From Mauremys mutica (taxonomy: Eukaryota > Chordata > Testudines > Geoemydidae): a stretch of DNA of 64,000 nucleotides. The notes beneath the pieces are model-generated. The model searched no databases. It saw nothing but the letters and a program-made list of their open reading frames with translations, and was not told where the DNA came from. A program made the translations under genes and the position numbers. The stretch is from the NCBI RefSeq assembly GCF_020497125.1, contig NC_059082.1, positions 60,528,948 through 60,592,947 of the forward strand, given 5' to 3'. Below are positions 42,276 to 53,955 of the stretch, in pieces. The stretch's first letter is position 1. Each line of letters starts with the position of its first letter.

Positions 42276-45200
42276 TCAAAAACGATAATAATGGGGGACT
42301 ACATAGTTATCTGGAAAGATTTCCAGACAAATGTTGCCTAAATCTGCAGAAATGGTGTTGGCTGTTTTGCATTGCTTCCACCTGAGACTGTGAATGATAC
42401 TGCTAGGGGCAGAGGGAAAAGTCTGGAAATCATTGTGTGGGTGCTTTGATAGCAGTGGGAGATAATTTCCTATCTATTCTCTGGCCCAATGCATATGCAC
42501 TGGCCACACCCTTTTCTCCTCCCAGTCTTGCGGTCACAAACCCTTCCTCAAGGTCTCCGTGGCAGTATTCTGACGTCCTTTTTCTCATTCAGTTTTCCCT
42601 TTCCATTGTCTTTCCAGCCAAGTTTAGTTCTGATGGTGGAGGAGATAGCGCTGTTTGTCAATTTGTTTGTTACGAGTCAAGTTATTTTGTATGGACACAC
42701 ATATGAGTTAATGTACATGTGTCCTGTGTATTTGGTTCGAGCACTCTGGCATGATTTGGAGCCAATGGGTTAAAATACTTTTGTGGGGTCTGTATTGCAA
42801 TACACACTGTACTGTAACCACAGTGAGTCAAACAGTTTTCATCCCAGCATGGTGCAAACCCACAGTTGCTCTAGTGCTGACAATAGATATTCTGGCTTTT
42901 CATAGAGTTACTGGAATAAAGTGTATCTCTTATCTAGGTAATCCTTTAAATCTTTTCAATATGTAGTTACTTAAAAAGATACCTTTCATAAACAATGGAA
43001 TTCAAAGCAATGTACCAGCTCTCGATCAGTGTTTGTATATTTTACTGGTGAAGGGAGAGGAGCTAAGCAAACAACTTCCGTTCAGCTGAAACAGAGAATA
43101 AATCCAAAGTAACACTATTGTAAACAAGCTAAAATCAAAATGAATATACTACTGCCATTGCCAGGATTGCCAAAACTCACAAATCATCTGTTTATTTTTT
43201 AGCCCACCTGATCCAATCACTGAGGAACTCTGATTTAGAGAGATGTTGGCTGCACTTATTACTGCTGTGTATTACACTGTGCCTGCATTAAAGCAGCTTA
43301 TGGAATGAGTCCAATGGCTCAGATACATGGAAGAAAAGAGAGCAGAGAAAGAAAACTAGGTGATTTTCATGAGGTGCAGGATGTAATACTCCTTTGCAGG
43401 CATATCCTGTTAAATTTGTTTATAGGGACCACTCAAAGAATAGACACAAATCACTTTCTTAATGGAGATGATTTTCTAATAAAGGTGGGTTATGCCACAG
43501 GTAGGTCATTTTAAACAGGAGGATGCCTAGTAAGTGTTGCCCCTTTCACACAGGTTTGAGTGCAGTAGGATATTTCATCATAGACTATGAATGTGTCTTT
43601 CAGCTTACACGCTATACATGTGTGAATCACTTATATGCACTTGAAGGCAGCCACTTGTGGGGAAGTATAGCAGCAGGGCGCAGTAACACCAGACGACTGT
43701 TTAGGGAGGAAGTGATGAAGGATGTGTGTCCAGTCGATACTGCAGGTGTTCAGGTTTTCCAAATTTATATTTTTAGGTGCTCATATTTGCTGAACAATAA
43801 AACAGTTTGAAGTGACAAAATCTAAAATGGCTGTCAATGCCAAATCCCCATCCTCCCCAAGTGGCCAATATGTACCTCTCCACCCCTTCCTCACCACAGA
43901 AAATGCCATTGACTCACCTAGAGTCTCCTCCTGTGGGGTGGGGAGTTTGTGTATGTGAGAGAGTGAGTGAGAGATGCTGCCTCTGCAGTATTAGTAGATA
44001 TGGATGAGTTGTGAAGGCAGCATTAGCAGGAAGCTCCCCAAAGTGACCCTGAAGAGTTTGTGTCCCCTGTGCCCTGCTCAAGCAGGTTTTCCTGGAGCAA
44101 GGTTCAATATGGCTCTTAGTTTGAATATCTCCTTTCCAGACATGCATCTGCTTCTCTTTCATGTTATAATCAGCATTACCCGTTTATCACACATTTTAAA
44201 GCAGATTTTCCAGCCACTTGATAACCGTGCAGATGCGGTAAGATAAAAGGTAGAAGAGGAAGAAAGAGGATGAATGTAATAATTGGTTGCAAATCAAGTT
44301 GTGAAACTCAAGCAAAAGTACAAGTGGAAGAAAGAGGGAAGGGAGCTGTATAACCTCAGTATCAGCAGGAATTACAGTTCACAGGGAACATTTGGTTACT
44401 TTTATACTGAGTTAGTAGATAAGGATATTTATCTGATGTTGTTTGCTCTGCACATAAACTCTTCTGATTTAGATGATAGATAGAAACCATTTATACAGAT
44501 AAACACAGTAGGGGTCTAAACATGGATCCCTGTGGAACACCAGATGTGAGTAAATGAACATTTGATTTTCCTCTTGTCTGCTTCTGACAACCTGATGGAT
44601 AAGAAACCATCCCCCTGAATTCCCTTAAAACCTGATAGCAGTAATGCAGATAATAACACTGAGAGAGATATGGTATTTATTAAATCTGCTCTCTAAATAT
44701 TAATAGGACAGCATCTGTGATCTTTCTACTCTTTGACTGTACTTCTTAAGCACGGTGCCACTTGCTAACAAAGATAAATGCACTATATAGAAGCAGAGGG
44801 TTTAAGACCACAGTGGTTGTCAAATGCTTAAGGTTCATCCAATTTAGAAATTAATATTTTACATCACAATTGATTAAATAAAAGGAGTGTGAGAAGTTTA
44901 CAAAATTGCTTTTAAAATGGAAACAGATTTTGTGAATGGAATAAAGAGAGGCCATGTTAATTCTTCTTCTCCGATTCTCCCACATGGGTTTAATGCCAGC
45001 CACCAAGAGCGTATTAGCAAAAAGGGCTTCAGCATTTTATAAATTAGAAATATCATCTTTAAAGTGTCAGCATTTTTCTTTCCTTTTTTTTCCCTCCCTC
45101 TCCATTTCCTCCATATCTCAAAGATGAAAGCTTTGCAGAGGAAAAGGCCACTGGGGGCCATGTCTTGGCCAGATGCTTTTATTCACTATGTCATGTCTTT

Positions 45201-45789
45201 TCCAAAGTTAACTGTCAAGTGCACTTGTAGTTCAAGCATTTCTGAAAAACTCTAGTGCTATAACTTCTCTCCTAAAGCTAAAGTAACCAATTTTCCTACC
45301 TTACAAAAAACTCAGGATCTGAACTCCCTTGAATTTCAGGGAAGCTTGAAAACCGCATCATGAACCAATCTCTGGGAGTCAATTACACATGTCCAAATAA
45401 ACAAAAACTGGAGGGCCAATCCTCCATTCTGCTACCATTTTGAATGCAATGAAGAATGCCAGGGAATTACAACTCTGTTGACACCAGGGGAGATTGCAGG
45501 GTGATAAATAAAGGTATCACTTGGAAAAATCCCCTCCACAGTGCTAAGCGCCCATGCAAAGATTATGTGCCACTTGAATCCCTCCTGAGACCTCAGAATA
45601 GGGCATTAGTAGGACCTAAGTGAAGGACCTGTGTAGGCCCTCTGCACAATTGGGAATTGCACCCCTTCCAGAGCTGGACTGTAGAACTGGTCTCAGCTTA
45701 ATATGATTGCACTATTATCTTCTCCTTTTAGCACACAAGCTGTGCAATGCAATGTGATGGAGCATGCAGGAACTAAAACAAACAATGGT
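42276..45789. other. Non-coding DNA
   Basis: No gene or element is recognised. 44930-45250 is unique sequence listed separately. Frames in this region look random. Confidence 0.5.
44930..45250. promoter_or_regulatory. Candidate conserved non-coding block
   Basis: Unique text such as GGGTTTAATGCCAGCCACC and AGCGTATTAGCAAAAAGGGC, without repeat hallmarks, between AT-rich decayed DNA. Conservation untested. Confidence 0.25.
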
Positions 45790-45985
45790 TCAAATTGAAT
45801 GTTAAAAGTTAGGCTCCTAAAATTATGCTTAGGGCCCTAAATAAAAGTAGGCTGATTTTCAGAGGTGTTGAGCACCTGCCATTTGTATTAACTTCCATGG
45901 GAGTGATGAGTTCTCCTCACCAACAAAAATCAGGTACTTCCATATGAATTTAGGAACCTAACTATAGGCAGCCAGGTTTGGAAGT
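45790..45985. repeat. Fold-back repeat, TTAGGCTCCTAA / CTGATTTTCAGAGGTG type
   Basis: TTAGGCTCCTAAAATTATGC and GCTGATTTTCAGAGGTGTTG on the left face AAAAATCAGGTACTTCC and AATTTAGGAACCTAACTATAG on the right, around AACTTCCATGGGAGT. A long imperfect palindrome related to 19968-20048. Confidence 0.65.
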
Positions 45986-46128
45986 TTGGGGTGATGTTAT
46001 TAATATTTTAACTATGGATTTGAATTGCATTTGGCTAGAGGGTACCCATTTCTTTGCTGGCAGTTTTCCAAACTCTTATGCAGCAAGTCCATCAGCTCAA
46101 ATTTGAATCTGTTCCTACACTTAACACT
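45986..46128. other. Short AT-rich spacer
   Basis: Nothing recognised. Confidence 0.5.
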
Positions 46129-46738
46129 AGGCTGACCAGCCACCCTGAAGTGGGAAGGATAGTTCATAAATGCAGAGTTCAAGTCCTGGTCCTGGGCTGA
46201 ATGACTCTGGGACAGCATTTATCCTGGATTCCCTGAGGCACTGTTCTGCACCTACCTCAGGCTCAGGGGTGACGCCAGCCTCTTCCCAGTCAAGTAGTGG
46301 GAGGCTGAGATGGGCCTTAGCCCCCACTCGCCATGAGGCCCTGCCCCTTTCTCCTCTCTCCTCCCGCATGAGGCCCTGGCCAGGCCAGAAGCTGGACCTG
46401 GGCAGTAGTAAGAGCTGCCCAAGGAGCCCAGGCTGCTGTGGGGAGCCCCAGAGTCCCCAGACCCACCACCTGCCCTGAGTGGCATGCCCCGGGGAGTGGG
46501 GATATGGGTTGCGGGCTGCTCCTGAGCATCCCAACCCCCCACCCAGGGCAGGTGGAGGGTCTGGGGCTCTGCACAACAGCTCGGGCTCTCTGAGCGGCTC
46601 TTACCACAGTCCAACTCCGGCTTGGCTGGGAAGTGGGACCTCAAAGCAAAGAGGAGGAGCAGGGGCAGAGTCACAGAGGGGCTTAGGGATCCTGTATGTG
46701 TCCTGCTTTTGCCTTTTCAAAAAAGGTGGTCACCCTAC
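46129..46738. mobile_element. Non-autonomous element with TAGGGTGACCA-type ends
   Basis: The left end is TAGGCTGACCAGCCACCC and the right end TGGTCACCCTA, inverted with one mismatch over 11 bp. The interior is GC-rich with long runs of Pro/Gly-like pseudo-frames and blocks shared with 41030-41370. The flanking 8-mers do not match, so the target duplication is lost or the ends are misplaced. Family probably hAT-like, uncertain. Confidence 0.6.
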
Positions 46739-47073
46739 TTGCCATAGGCTCTATAAGGGGAGCTGGGCTCAGCCTTGCCTGTGAGGTAGCAGCTATCCCC
46801 CAGCTGATCTCAGTGGCTTAATTACCATTAATTATCCCAGCTGTGAAAGGGGCGGTGAGGATGACATGGAGAGAGAGGGGAACTCAGTTAGGAGGAGAGA
46901 AGTGGTAGGGAGTTTCTACTCTGTGGGAAAGACCTGGTGAAGGCTGTTTCTGAAGAGATCCCCAGGGATGGAGTTAGTCCCTGTGGTGGCCCTGGAAAGC
47001 CGGCATGGCCCAGTGAGGCAGTCCTCTGAGTTGGTGTTGCATGGGAGGATTAAGGAGCTGGGAGCACCTAGAG
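46739..47073. other. Spacer between elements
   Basis: No coding or repeat feature that I can name. Confidence 0.45.
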
Positions 47074-47368
47074 CAGTGGTCCCCCAACTTTTTACCTTGT
47101 GCTTTGGAGCTGTGGCTGTGGCTCCTGGAGCAGGCGGGGGGAACATAGACAGGGATAAGGGGGCTGAGGCTGGGGCCACAGCCAGTGGGCAGTGGTGGGG
47201 CCAGCAGCCAGGGTCCCATGTGTGGGGCTGGGGCCAGGAGCAGAGTTGAGTGGTGCACCTCCCCCTCCCCCCCCCGCAGTGAGGGTTAGCCTGGGCCCCA
47301 GCTGCACCCCCCTGCATGTTCCTCTGTGCCCCCTTAGGGGGTGCATCCCACAGTTTGGGGATGAGTGG
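47074..47368. mobile_element. GC-rich non-autonomous hAT-like element
   Basis: The left end CAGTGGTCCCCCAACTTT faces AGTTTGGGGATGAGTGG on the right. The flanks share CCTAGAG / CCTAAAGA in part. It includes a C/CCCT run (47260-47276). The match at the very ends is imperfect, so borders are approximate. Confidence 0.5.
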
Positions 47369-47583
47369 CCTAAAGAGAAGCCTGAGAGTCCTGGGAACCA
47401 GAAGAGAAGCTATATTAACCATAGGCTACTGGGAAACAGCACAAGGAGCTTGGAGGTTGCAACTGACCAGAGAAACAGCAGAATGTCTAAAGACGCAGAC
47501 ATAGCTGCTTAACACAGGGTCCCTGTGCCAGAACCCAGAACAAAGGGCCTGGACTGAAGCCACACAGAACCCAGAGTGTAAAA
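47369..47583. other. Spacer between elements
   Basis: Nothing recognised. The last 8 bp (47576-47583) are the left target duplication of the next element. Confidence 0.5.
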
Positions 47584-47846
47584 CAGGGGCGGCTCTAGCT
47601 TTTTTGCCGCCCGAAGCATGGCAGGCAGGCTGCCTTCAGTGGCGTTTCTGCGGGAGGTCCACCGGTCTTGCAGCTTTGGTGTACCCACCGCCGAATTGCC
47701 ATCGAATCCGTGGGACCGGCGGACCTCCTGCAGGCATGCCACCGAAGGCTGCCTGACTGCCGCCCTCGCAGGGACCGGAGGGGCGCCCCCTGCGGCTTGC
47801 CCCCCCAGGCACACGCTTGGAGCGCTTGTGCCTGGAGCCGCTGCTG
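47584..47846. mobile_element. hAT-type MITE with perfect 8-bp duplication
   Basis: 263 bp from CAGGGGCGGCTCTAGC to GGAGCCGCTGCTG, inverted ends. GTGTAAAA stands at 47576-47583 and again at 47847-47854. The interior is an imperfect palindrome around GGGACCGGCGGACC. No coding capacity. The open frames across it are by-products of its GC content. Confidence 0.9.
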
Positions 47847-48921
47847 GTGTAAAAGCCCTGACACACAGAATATTAAGCCCAGTGTGGGACTGAGGTCTGA
47901 GCTGAGAATTTGGGCTGAGTGGTAACTTTAGAGGGGTGAAAAATAGATCTCTTTTTTGGGTCAGTTGGACTTTTGTCACCCCAGAAGGGGTCCAGACTAG
48001 ACATGACTTAGCTGGAGGGCTAAAGAGGTGTGAAAAACAGGCCATTGCAGGACCAAAATCATAGTCAATGGGGTGCTTGAGGCTAAGATCCTGACAGTGC
48101 CACACTCTAACACCAGAGGGCGCTATGGTGGTGAGTGCAACTGCTTACAATACTGAATCCAATAAACACAATGCAGGATATTTAGAATAATTCAATTAAT
48201 AAGAATGAAAAGTTAATGGTCTTCTACAGAAAATGATCCATACTGTTTTTGCCACTCGGCTGGTTAGAAATTGGACTGTGGATAATTGAGATGGTATGAA
48301 ACACCTTACAATTTTTTAATCCATTAATTTCTGCACTGTCTTGTGGTAGGCTGTTATGACAGCTTAGTTCATTATAAACAATTCTGCCCCATTTGCTTTG
48401 GAATTTTGTGCTTGTTAGTCCATCAGTGTGTGGAATGCAAGTTTGCAAACAAAAGAACCGAGCTATGATTCATGTCTCCAATCCACTGTTTTATAAAGGG
48501 GTTGGAGAGAGATTTTATAAATAGCAATGGCAATTTTTGATGCAGATGCTAGAATTCTGTTTAGAGACCAGTAGGATTATTTTTGAGGCAAAATGTGAGT
48601 AAGGTTTTGTTTCTTTGGATATTTTTGTGTTTCAGTATAGGAACGCTAGCCACAGTTTTGTGACATACTTGTGATTCAGAGGCTCAGTCCGCAAAGTTCA
48701 ATTGACGCTGATAAAGATTTTGAGAGCATCATGGTTAAAATTATGCTTCAGTCCTTTGCACTGTTATCAGAATGATTGCTACCTTCCCACTCTATAAAAA
48801 CCTACTTTTCTGGAGGCATTCAGAGGGAGTGGCATGCTACTTGTTATAGTACAATTCATACTGCTGTAGCATGTTTGAATTTTGAGTGAAATCATAACAA
48901 TTAAGTAGCCAAGAGCTAGAT
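47847..48921. other. Non-coding DNA
   Basis: 48640-48790 is unique and listed separately. Otherwise nothing is recognised. Confidence 0.5.
48640..48790. promoter_or_regulatory. Candidate conserved non-coding block
   Basis: CAGTCCGCAAAGTTCAATTG and ACGCTGATAAAGATTTTGAG with a retained CpG and GATAA/CAATTG words lie in unique DNA. Untested. Confidence 0.28.
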
Positions 48922-49232
48922 CAGGGGTTGGCAACCTTTCAGAAGTGGTGTGCTGAGTCTTCATTTATTCACTCTAATTTAAAGTTTTGCGTGCCAGTAA
49001 TACATTTTAATGTTTTTAGAAGGTCTCTTTCTATAAGTCTTTAATATATAACTAAACTATTGTTGTATGTAAAGTAAATAAGGTTTTTAAAATGTTTAAG
49101 AAGCTTCATTTAAAATTAAATTAAAATGCAGAGTACCCTGGACCAGTGGCCAGGACCCGGACAGTGTGAGTGCCACTGAAAATCATCTCGCGGGCTGCCT
49201 TCGGCACACGTGCCATAGGCTGTCTACCCCTG
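48922..49232. mobile_element. hAT-type MITE with perfect 8-bp duplication
   Basis: 311 bp with ends CAGGGGTTGGCAACC and GGCTGTCTACCCCTG. AGCTAGAT flanks both sides (48914-48921 and 49233-49240). AT-rich middle, no coding part. Confidence 0.92.
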
Positions 49233-49809
49233 AGCTAGATTATCATGCAAAATGAGGGACAAAGACTTCTTTGTCCTACATCAATCATTTGTACATGCCT
49301 TTGTAGCATGGCTTTTGCTAAATGATTTCTAGGCCTTTCCCCAAATTTCCAGGGTAATAGTTCATAGTTCAGAGATCTGTTAGTTTCTCTCCTGAAGCTA
49401 CACCAAGCTGGCTGGTCCATTGTCCTGTAACAAGCAGAGTAACTGATGTGTACCCTGCACCCTGTTCCATCAGGATAATATGATCTTGGGTCAGGGAAAT
49501 CTGACCTAATCTTTCCTCTGCCCCAATAAACTGAGTGCTCCAATCAAGCTAGAAACAGAAATTATTTAGAGGGGGAGTAATTGGGATCCTCATGTTTATA
49601 CTGAAGGACCAAAAATTCTCATAAAATAACAGGGCCACTTCCCTCATCACCACCACTCCCTTGTTTTTTTACTCACTGACCAAACCAGCAACCTCTCCAG
49701 TGTTCCAGCTGATTTTGTTCGCTTTTTATGAAGGAGCCAGAGAGCCTCCATTTTGTCTTGTCTGGGGTTGCAAGAGACTGATCATCTTAATGGGTATAGA
49801 GGGCAGGAA
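49233..49809. other. Spacer
   Basis: No gene or element is recognised. GGCAGGAA at 49802-49809 is the probable left target duplication of the next element. Confidence 0.5.
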
Positions 49810-50478
49810 TAGTGTTGCCAGTGTCTGGTTTTCGACCAGAACACCCAGTCAAAAAGGGACCCTGGCAGCTCCAGTCAGCACCACTGACTGGGCTGTTAAA
49901 AGTTCAGTTGGCATGTGGCTGGCAGGCTCCCTACCTGGCTCTGTATGGCTCCCAGGAAATGGAGGGAAATGCCAGCCACTTCCCAGGAGCCACCTGAGGT
50001 AAACATTGCATGGAGCCTCACCCCTCATGCCCTCCCGCACTCCAACCCCCTGTCCTAGCCCTGAGCCCCCTCCCGCACTCCAAACTCCTCGATCTCAGCC
50101 CAGAGCATCCTCCTGCACCTTAAACCCCTCATCCCTGGCCCCATCCCAGAGTCTGCACCCCCAGCCAGAGCCCTCACCCCTTCCTGCACCCCAACCCCTT
50201 GCCCAAGCCTTGAGCTCCCTCCTGCATCCCAAACCTCTCAGCCCCAGCCCAGAGCCCCCTCCCATACCCTGAACCCCTCATTTCTGGCCCCACCCCGGAG
50301 CTTGCACCCCCAGCTGGAGCCCTCACCCCCTGCCTCTGCCCGATGAAAATGAGCGAGTGAGAGTGAGGGAGAGTGAGTGACAGAGGAAGGGGGGATGGAG
50401 TGAGTGGGGAGTGGGGCCTTGGGGAAGGGGCAGGGGAAGGGTGTTCAGTTTTCTGCAATTAGAAAGTTGACAATCCTA
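49810..50478. mobile_element. Non-autonomous hAT-like element with internal GC-rich minisatellite
   Basis: The ends are TAGTGTTGCCAGTG and TTGACAATCCTA (inverted, degenerate). GGCAGGAA (49802-49809) and GGCAGGAG (50479-50486) form a 7/8 target duplication. From about 50030 to 50340 the interior is a degenerate tandem array built on CAGAGCCCCCTCCCGCACCC / AACCCC-type units. Confidence 0.75.
50030..50340 (+). repeat. Degenerate C-rich minisatellite
   Basis: Repeated words CCCTCCCGCACTCCAA, CCCCAGCC-AGAGCCC and CCCCTCATCCCTGGCCCC at a period of roughly 35-40 bp. Confidence 0.7.
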
Positions 50479-52114
50479 GGCAGGAGCATTATTCATAGGC
50501 ATCCTCCTAGGCTCTTTTTCTTTCATTACCAAATTGACATTCCTGCACTGGTAGATTCATTCGGTGGCAGGAGGATACTACAGGCTATATTTCTATACTT
50601 TCATTTCTCCCCTCAATGCCTTGGCAAATCCTCATGTTAAATCATTAATGGTGAAGAAAGGAATGCTATGTAAGCAATTATATTCTGATGAATGTTTTGT
50701 TATATCCCTCTATTATAGTCAGTCGTATAGGTGACCCTCTGTGTCTCCCCTTCGTATTCATATTCTGTGTTCTTTGGTATTGGTTCATCACTCCTAGGTA
50801 AGAGCGCTAATGCAAGGTTTTCTTAATTCTAAATCCTCAGCAGAGGCAAGCTATGGTAGTTGAAACTCCCTCATTTGTCTACTCTAGGGTAATTTTGCAC
50901 ACACAAAAATCATTCCCTTCCTTTCAGGTTGGCTGATACTAGCATGGAAGTCCTCATGTAGATAGGCCATTAGCATTTTAAGCACCATGTCTGTTCGTCC
51001 TGCTCCAAATAGGGTTAGACGACACAATGCTTAAAAAAGACAGGACTTGAGTCACTTCGTTATCCAAACATCCAGAGACCAGATGATTTTATACAACATA
51101 GATGGATAGACTAAAGTGTGGACTAAAATCCTGCCTAGTGAAGAAGAATGGGATATGGAGGGGAAAAATGTTACTTTTCATGATTCCAAGATGACACAAA
51201 AATAACAAAAAAAATAAAGGAGCATTTGAAATACCCTAAATGTGATTATCTCTGATGCTTTGTACAAATACCAAGAACTATGGAACTACTCACTGATCAA
51301 GTTTGCTTTGATAGAATCACTGTTTTTAGTTATTTTACAGGAGAAAGCCATCCTGAAACAATCAAGTTCTACGTTTTATCCTTACATTACCTAGTGCAAG
51401 AGGGGCACTGCATAAGGCACCCTGGGCTTGAACAGGCTTCTGGTTGAAGCGATGGGGCCACTTGATAGAGCATGTTGTAGGATTGGGGCTTAAGTGAGTG
51501 AACTGATATGTTTTCTGTGCCTTTGTAAAATAAACAAACTCCTCAGCCCAGAGGGTGCTGGAAATGCTGACCTTTAAACATAGGACCATGATTGGAATGG
51601 AACTTGTAATAGAATTGCTCCATTGTTAATATTGAACGGTAACTTAATGTTAAACTGTATCCAGGTGCTTAGAAAATTAGCAACCAGAAAGGAAAGGAAA
51701 ATGTCAATATTGGGTTTCAATTAAGAAAAGAGCTTTACTGGCTCTTATGGACACCATGCAGCAATCTGATGCATCTTGCTTTTTAAAATCGGAAAAGGAG
51801 ATCTTGAAATATTACTGCCAAATTTCCCCCCACCTACCTCCCCAAAATCCAGGGATGCTCCTATGAGTGTTAAAATGAATTTGTCTTGCCCATTCTCACT
51901 ATTCTTTGGGTTGGTGTTTTCCCTTAATAAACAGGAGGCTAAAGTAGAAAATACAGCTAGTCTGGACACAGTAGTAAAAGAATCACAGAGGAGTGACTAT
52001 GTCTGTAATGTTCCCATTTGTTCATTGTGGATGGGATGGGGGGAGAAAGAGGAAGGGATGCCCGCACTCAAACCCTCCTTAATGAAAGCCTGGTCCCACC
52101 TATCAGTCTTAGGT
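50479..52114. other. Non-coding DNA
   Basis: Nothing recognised. Confidence 0.5.
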
Positions 52115-52345
52115 ATTGATGTGGCTCCTATTACCATAGTGTCTGAGCACCTCCCATCCTTTTATTGTGTTTAGCCTTACAACGCTCCTGTGAGGGAGGG
52201 AGGTACTGCTATTTCTATTTTACAGATGCAAAACTGTGGCCCAGAGAGATTAAGTGACTTGCCTAAGGAAGTCTGCATCAGAGCAGAGAACCCAGGGTCT
52301 CCTGAGTCATAGGCTAGTGCCCTAACCACTAGGCCTTCCCTCCTT
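52115..52345 (-). repeat. MIR-like SINE
   Basis: ATTTTACAGATGCAAAACTG, AGAGAGATTAAGTGACTTGCC and GTGCCCTAACCACTAGGCC are the inverted tail-to-head order of a MIR-type SINE. Confidence 0.8.
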
Positions 52346-53809
52346 TCTTCATCACTGTGCTAGTCTTTCATTTTGAAAATCCAAACAGCCTGCAGGCGGG
52401 AAAGTTAGGAGGCAGCAGAGTGGTAAGGTAAAGGAAAGGCTGCGGTACATGCAGACCCACCATGTTATTTTAGGTCCCAGCCTTCACTGGTCGTGAAGTA
52501 TGCCAGCCTCTTGGGTTACTTGGGAATCCTAGATTGGGAGCTGACCGGTCCCACAGTGTGGTGTAGCAGTAGGATGTGTACATTTGTTAGCTTGCTGCCC
52601 TGGCCATATTCACTTGGTCAGTCAGACATAGACCCACTTAGATGAGAATGTTTCACCTGTGAGTTGTTAGCAGTGCTGACTTTTAGTCTCTGTGTTTTTG
52701 TTTTTATCTGTAAGTGCTAAAATATTCAGTGTCCTCATTCCTGATGATATAAACATGCCGTGCAAGGTTCTGTAATAGGGCCAAACTGGACTTCATGGGT
52801 ACAAAGGAGAGCAGAATTTGGCTCAAATATATAAAGACCCCCTGTAGAATACAAAGCAACAGAGAAGGATCGCTCCTTTAAGCTTCCAAAAAATTATTTC
52901 CATGCAATTCAGCAGATGATTATGAAAATTCAGTATGTATCATGTTATAATTAACCAGTGGTAGAAAAGTTTGTGAATTAAACGCACTTCAAGTGGAACT
53001 TGAATCATTCTTCAACCAAACTTATAGCTATAGTATTTAAAGTACTGACTGTAGGCACTGGTTTTCAGAAGTGCTGAGGACTTGCAAATCCCATACAGGT
53101 GTACTCAGTATTTAACAAAATTAGGTCCAGGGTGTCTAGAAATATTGTGGGTGTTTGCTGTTTTCTTTTGACATGAAAGAGTATTTGAATAGTAGTTTTG
53201 GAGCAAGGAAGTTCAAAAATCTCTCTTCACTCTGGATTCTCATGGAGATGAGTCTTTCCTTTAGAATCTATGAGCATAATAGGGGCAAAATTCACCCCCT
53301 TCCCAGAGTTTGACCTTATTACTGATAAGTTGAATGATAAGACAACATGAAGTCTAACCTTGGCTTAGCTGCTCAGCCCACCCATAGGTCCTTTGTAGTT
53401 CACATCCAAGAATCTTTTCCAAGATTTGACTCCTAAAAAAAGAAGTGCCGAAACACACTTCCAGTACTGTCATTCATAAGCAATGGTACCATATTGGCAT
53501 TCTGGTTCCCCAAAAAAGTGCCAGAATGATATTCCGGACTGTTCCAGCCTAACCAAGGCAGCTCAGCACTCCGGTGGAACTGGCTTCTGCCTCTGTCTCT
53601 AGAACAGACCAGTAACCTCTTCCTGCCCAGATCCAAAGGGAGTTTTGTCACTCCATCAAAGAAACAAAGGAGTATTTTAGTCACTCTGGTAGCCCCAGAT
53701 TCAACAAGGTTCTTACCCCGTGTATATAGTCCCACTGGTGTCCATGAGATGAGTCACATACTCTAATTAAGTACATAAATGTCTTGCTGAATTCAGAGCA
53801 TACAATCTG
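52346..53809. other. Non-coding DNA
   Basis: A short motif at 53057-53110 (GGTTTTCAGAAGTGCTGAGG) may be a fragment of the 45790-type fold-back. No genes. Confidence 0.5.
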
Positions 53810-53955
53810 ATCCTGTGCCCATTGAATTCAATGGAAGACCTCCTATTGACTCAGAGGTTCCAATTCAGCACTGCACTTAAGTGCATGCTTAAGTTCTATT
53901 GCCTTCAGTGGGACTTAAGCATGTGCTTAAATGTTCCCTGAATTGGGAGCCTAGA
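53810..53955. repeat. Fold-back repeat, CTTAAGTGCATGCTTAAG type
   Basis: CATTGAATTCAATGG near 53820, then CACTTAAGTGCATGCTTAAG and GGGACTTAAGCATGTGCTTA around ATTGCCTTCAGTGGG. Two palindromic units adjoin. Confidence 0.65.

Noticed and set aside
46127..47422. Long frames on both strands
   Set aside because: Same GC effect inside non-autonomous elements. No domain or start context.
47509..48105. 198-codon minus-strand frame
   Set aside because: It spans the MITE 47584-47846 with its target duplication, so it is an accident of element composition.
53400..53735. 100-codon minus-strand frame
   Set aside because: No recognisable motif. No supporting start, splice or repeat context.
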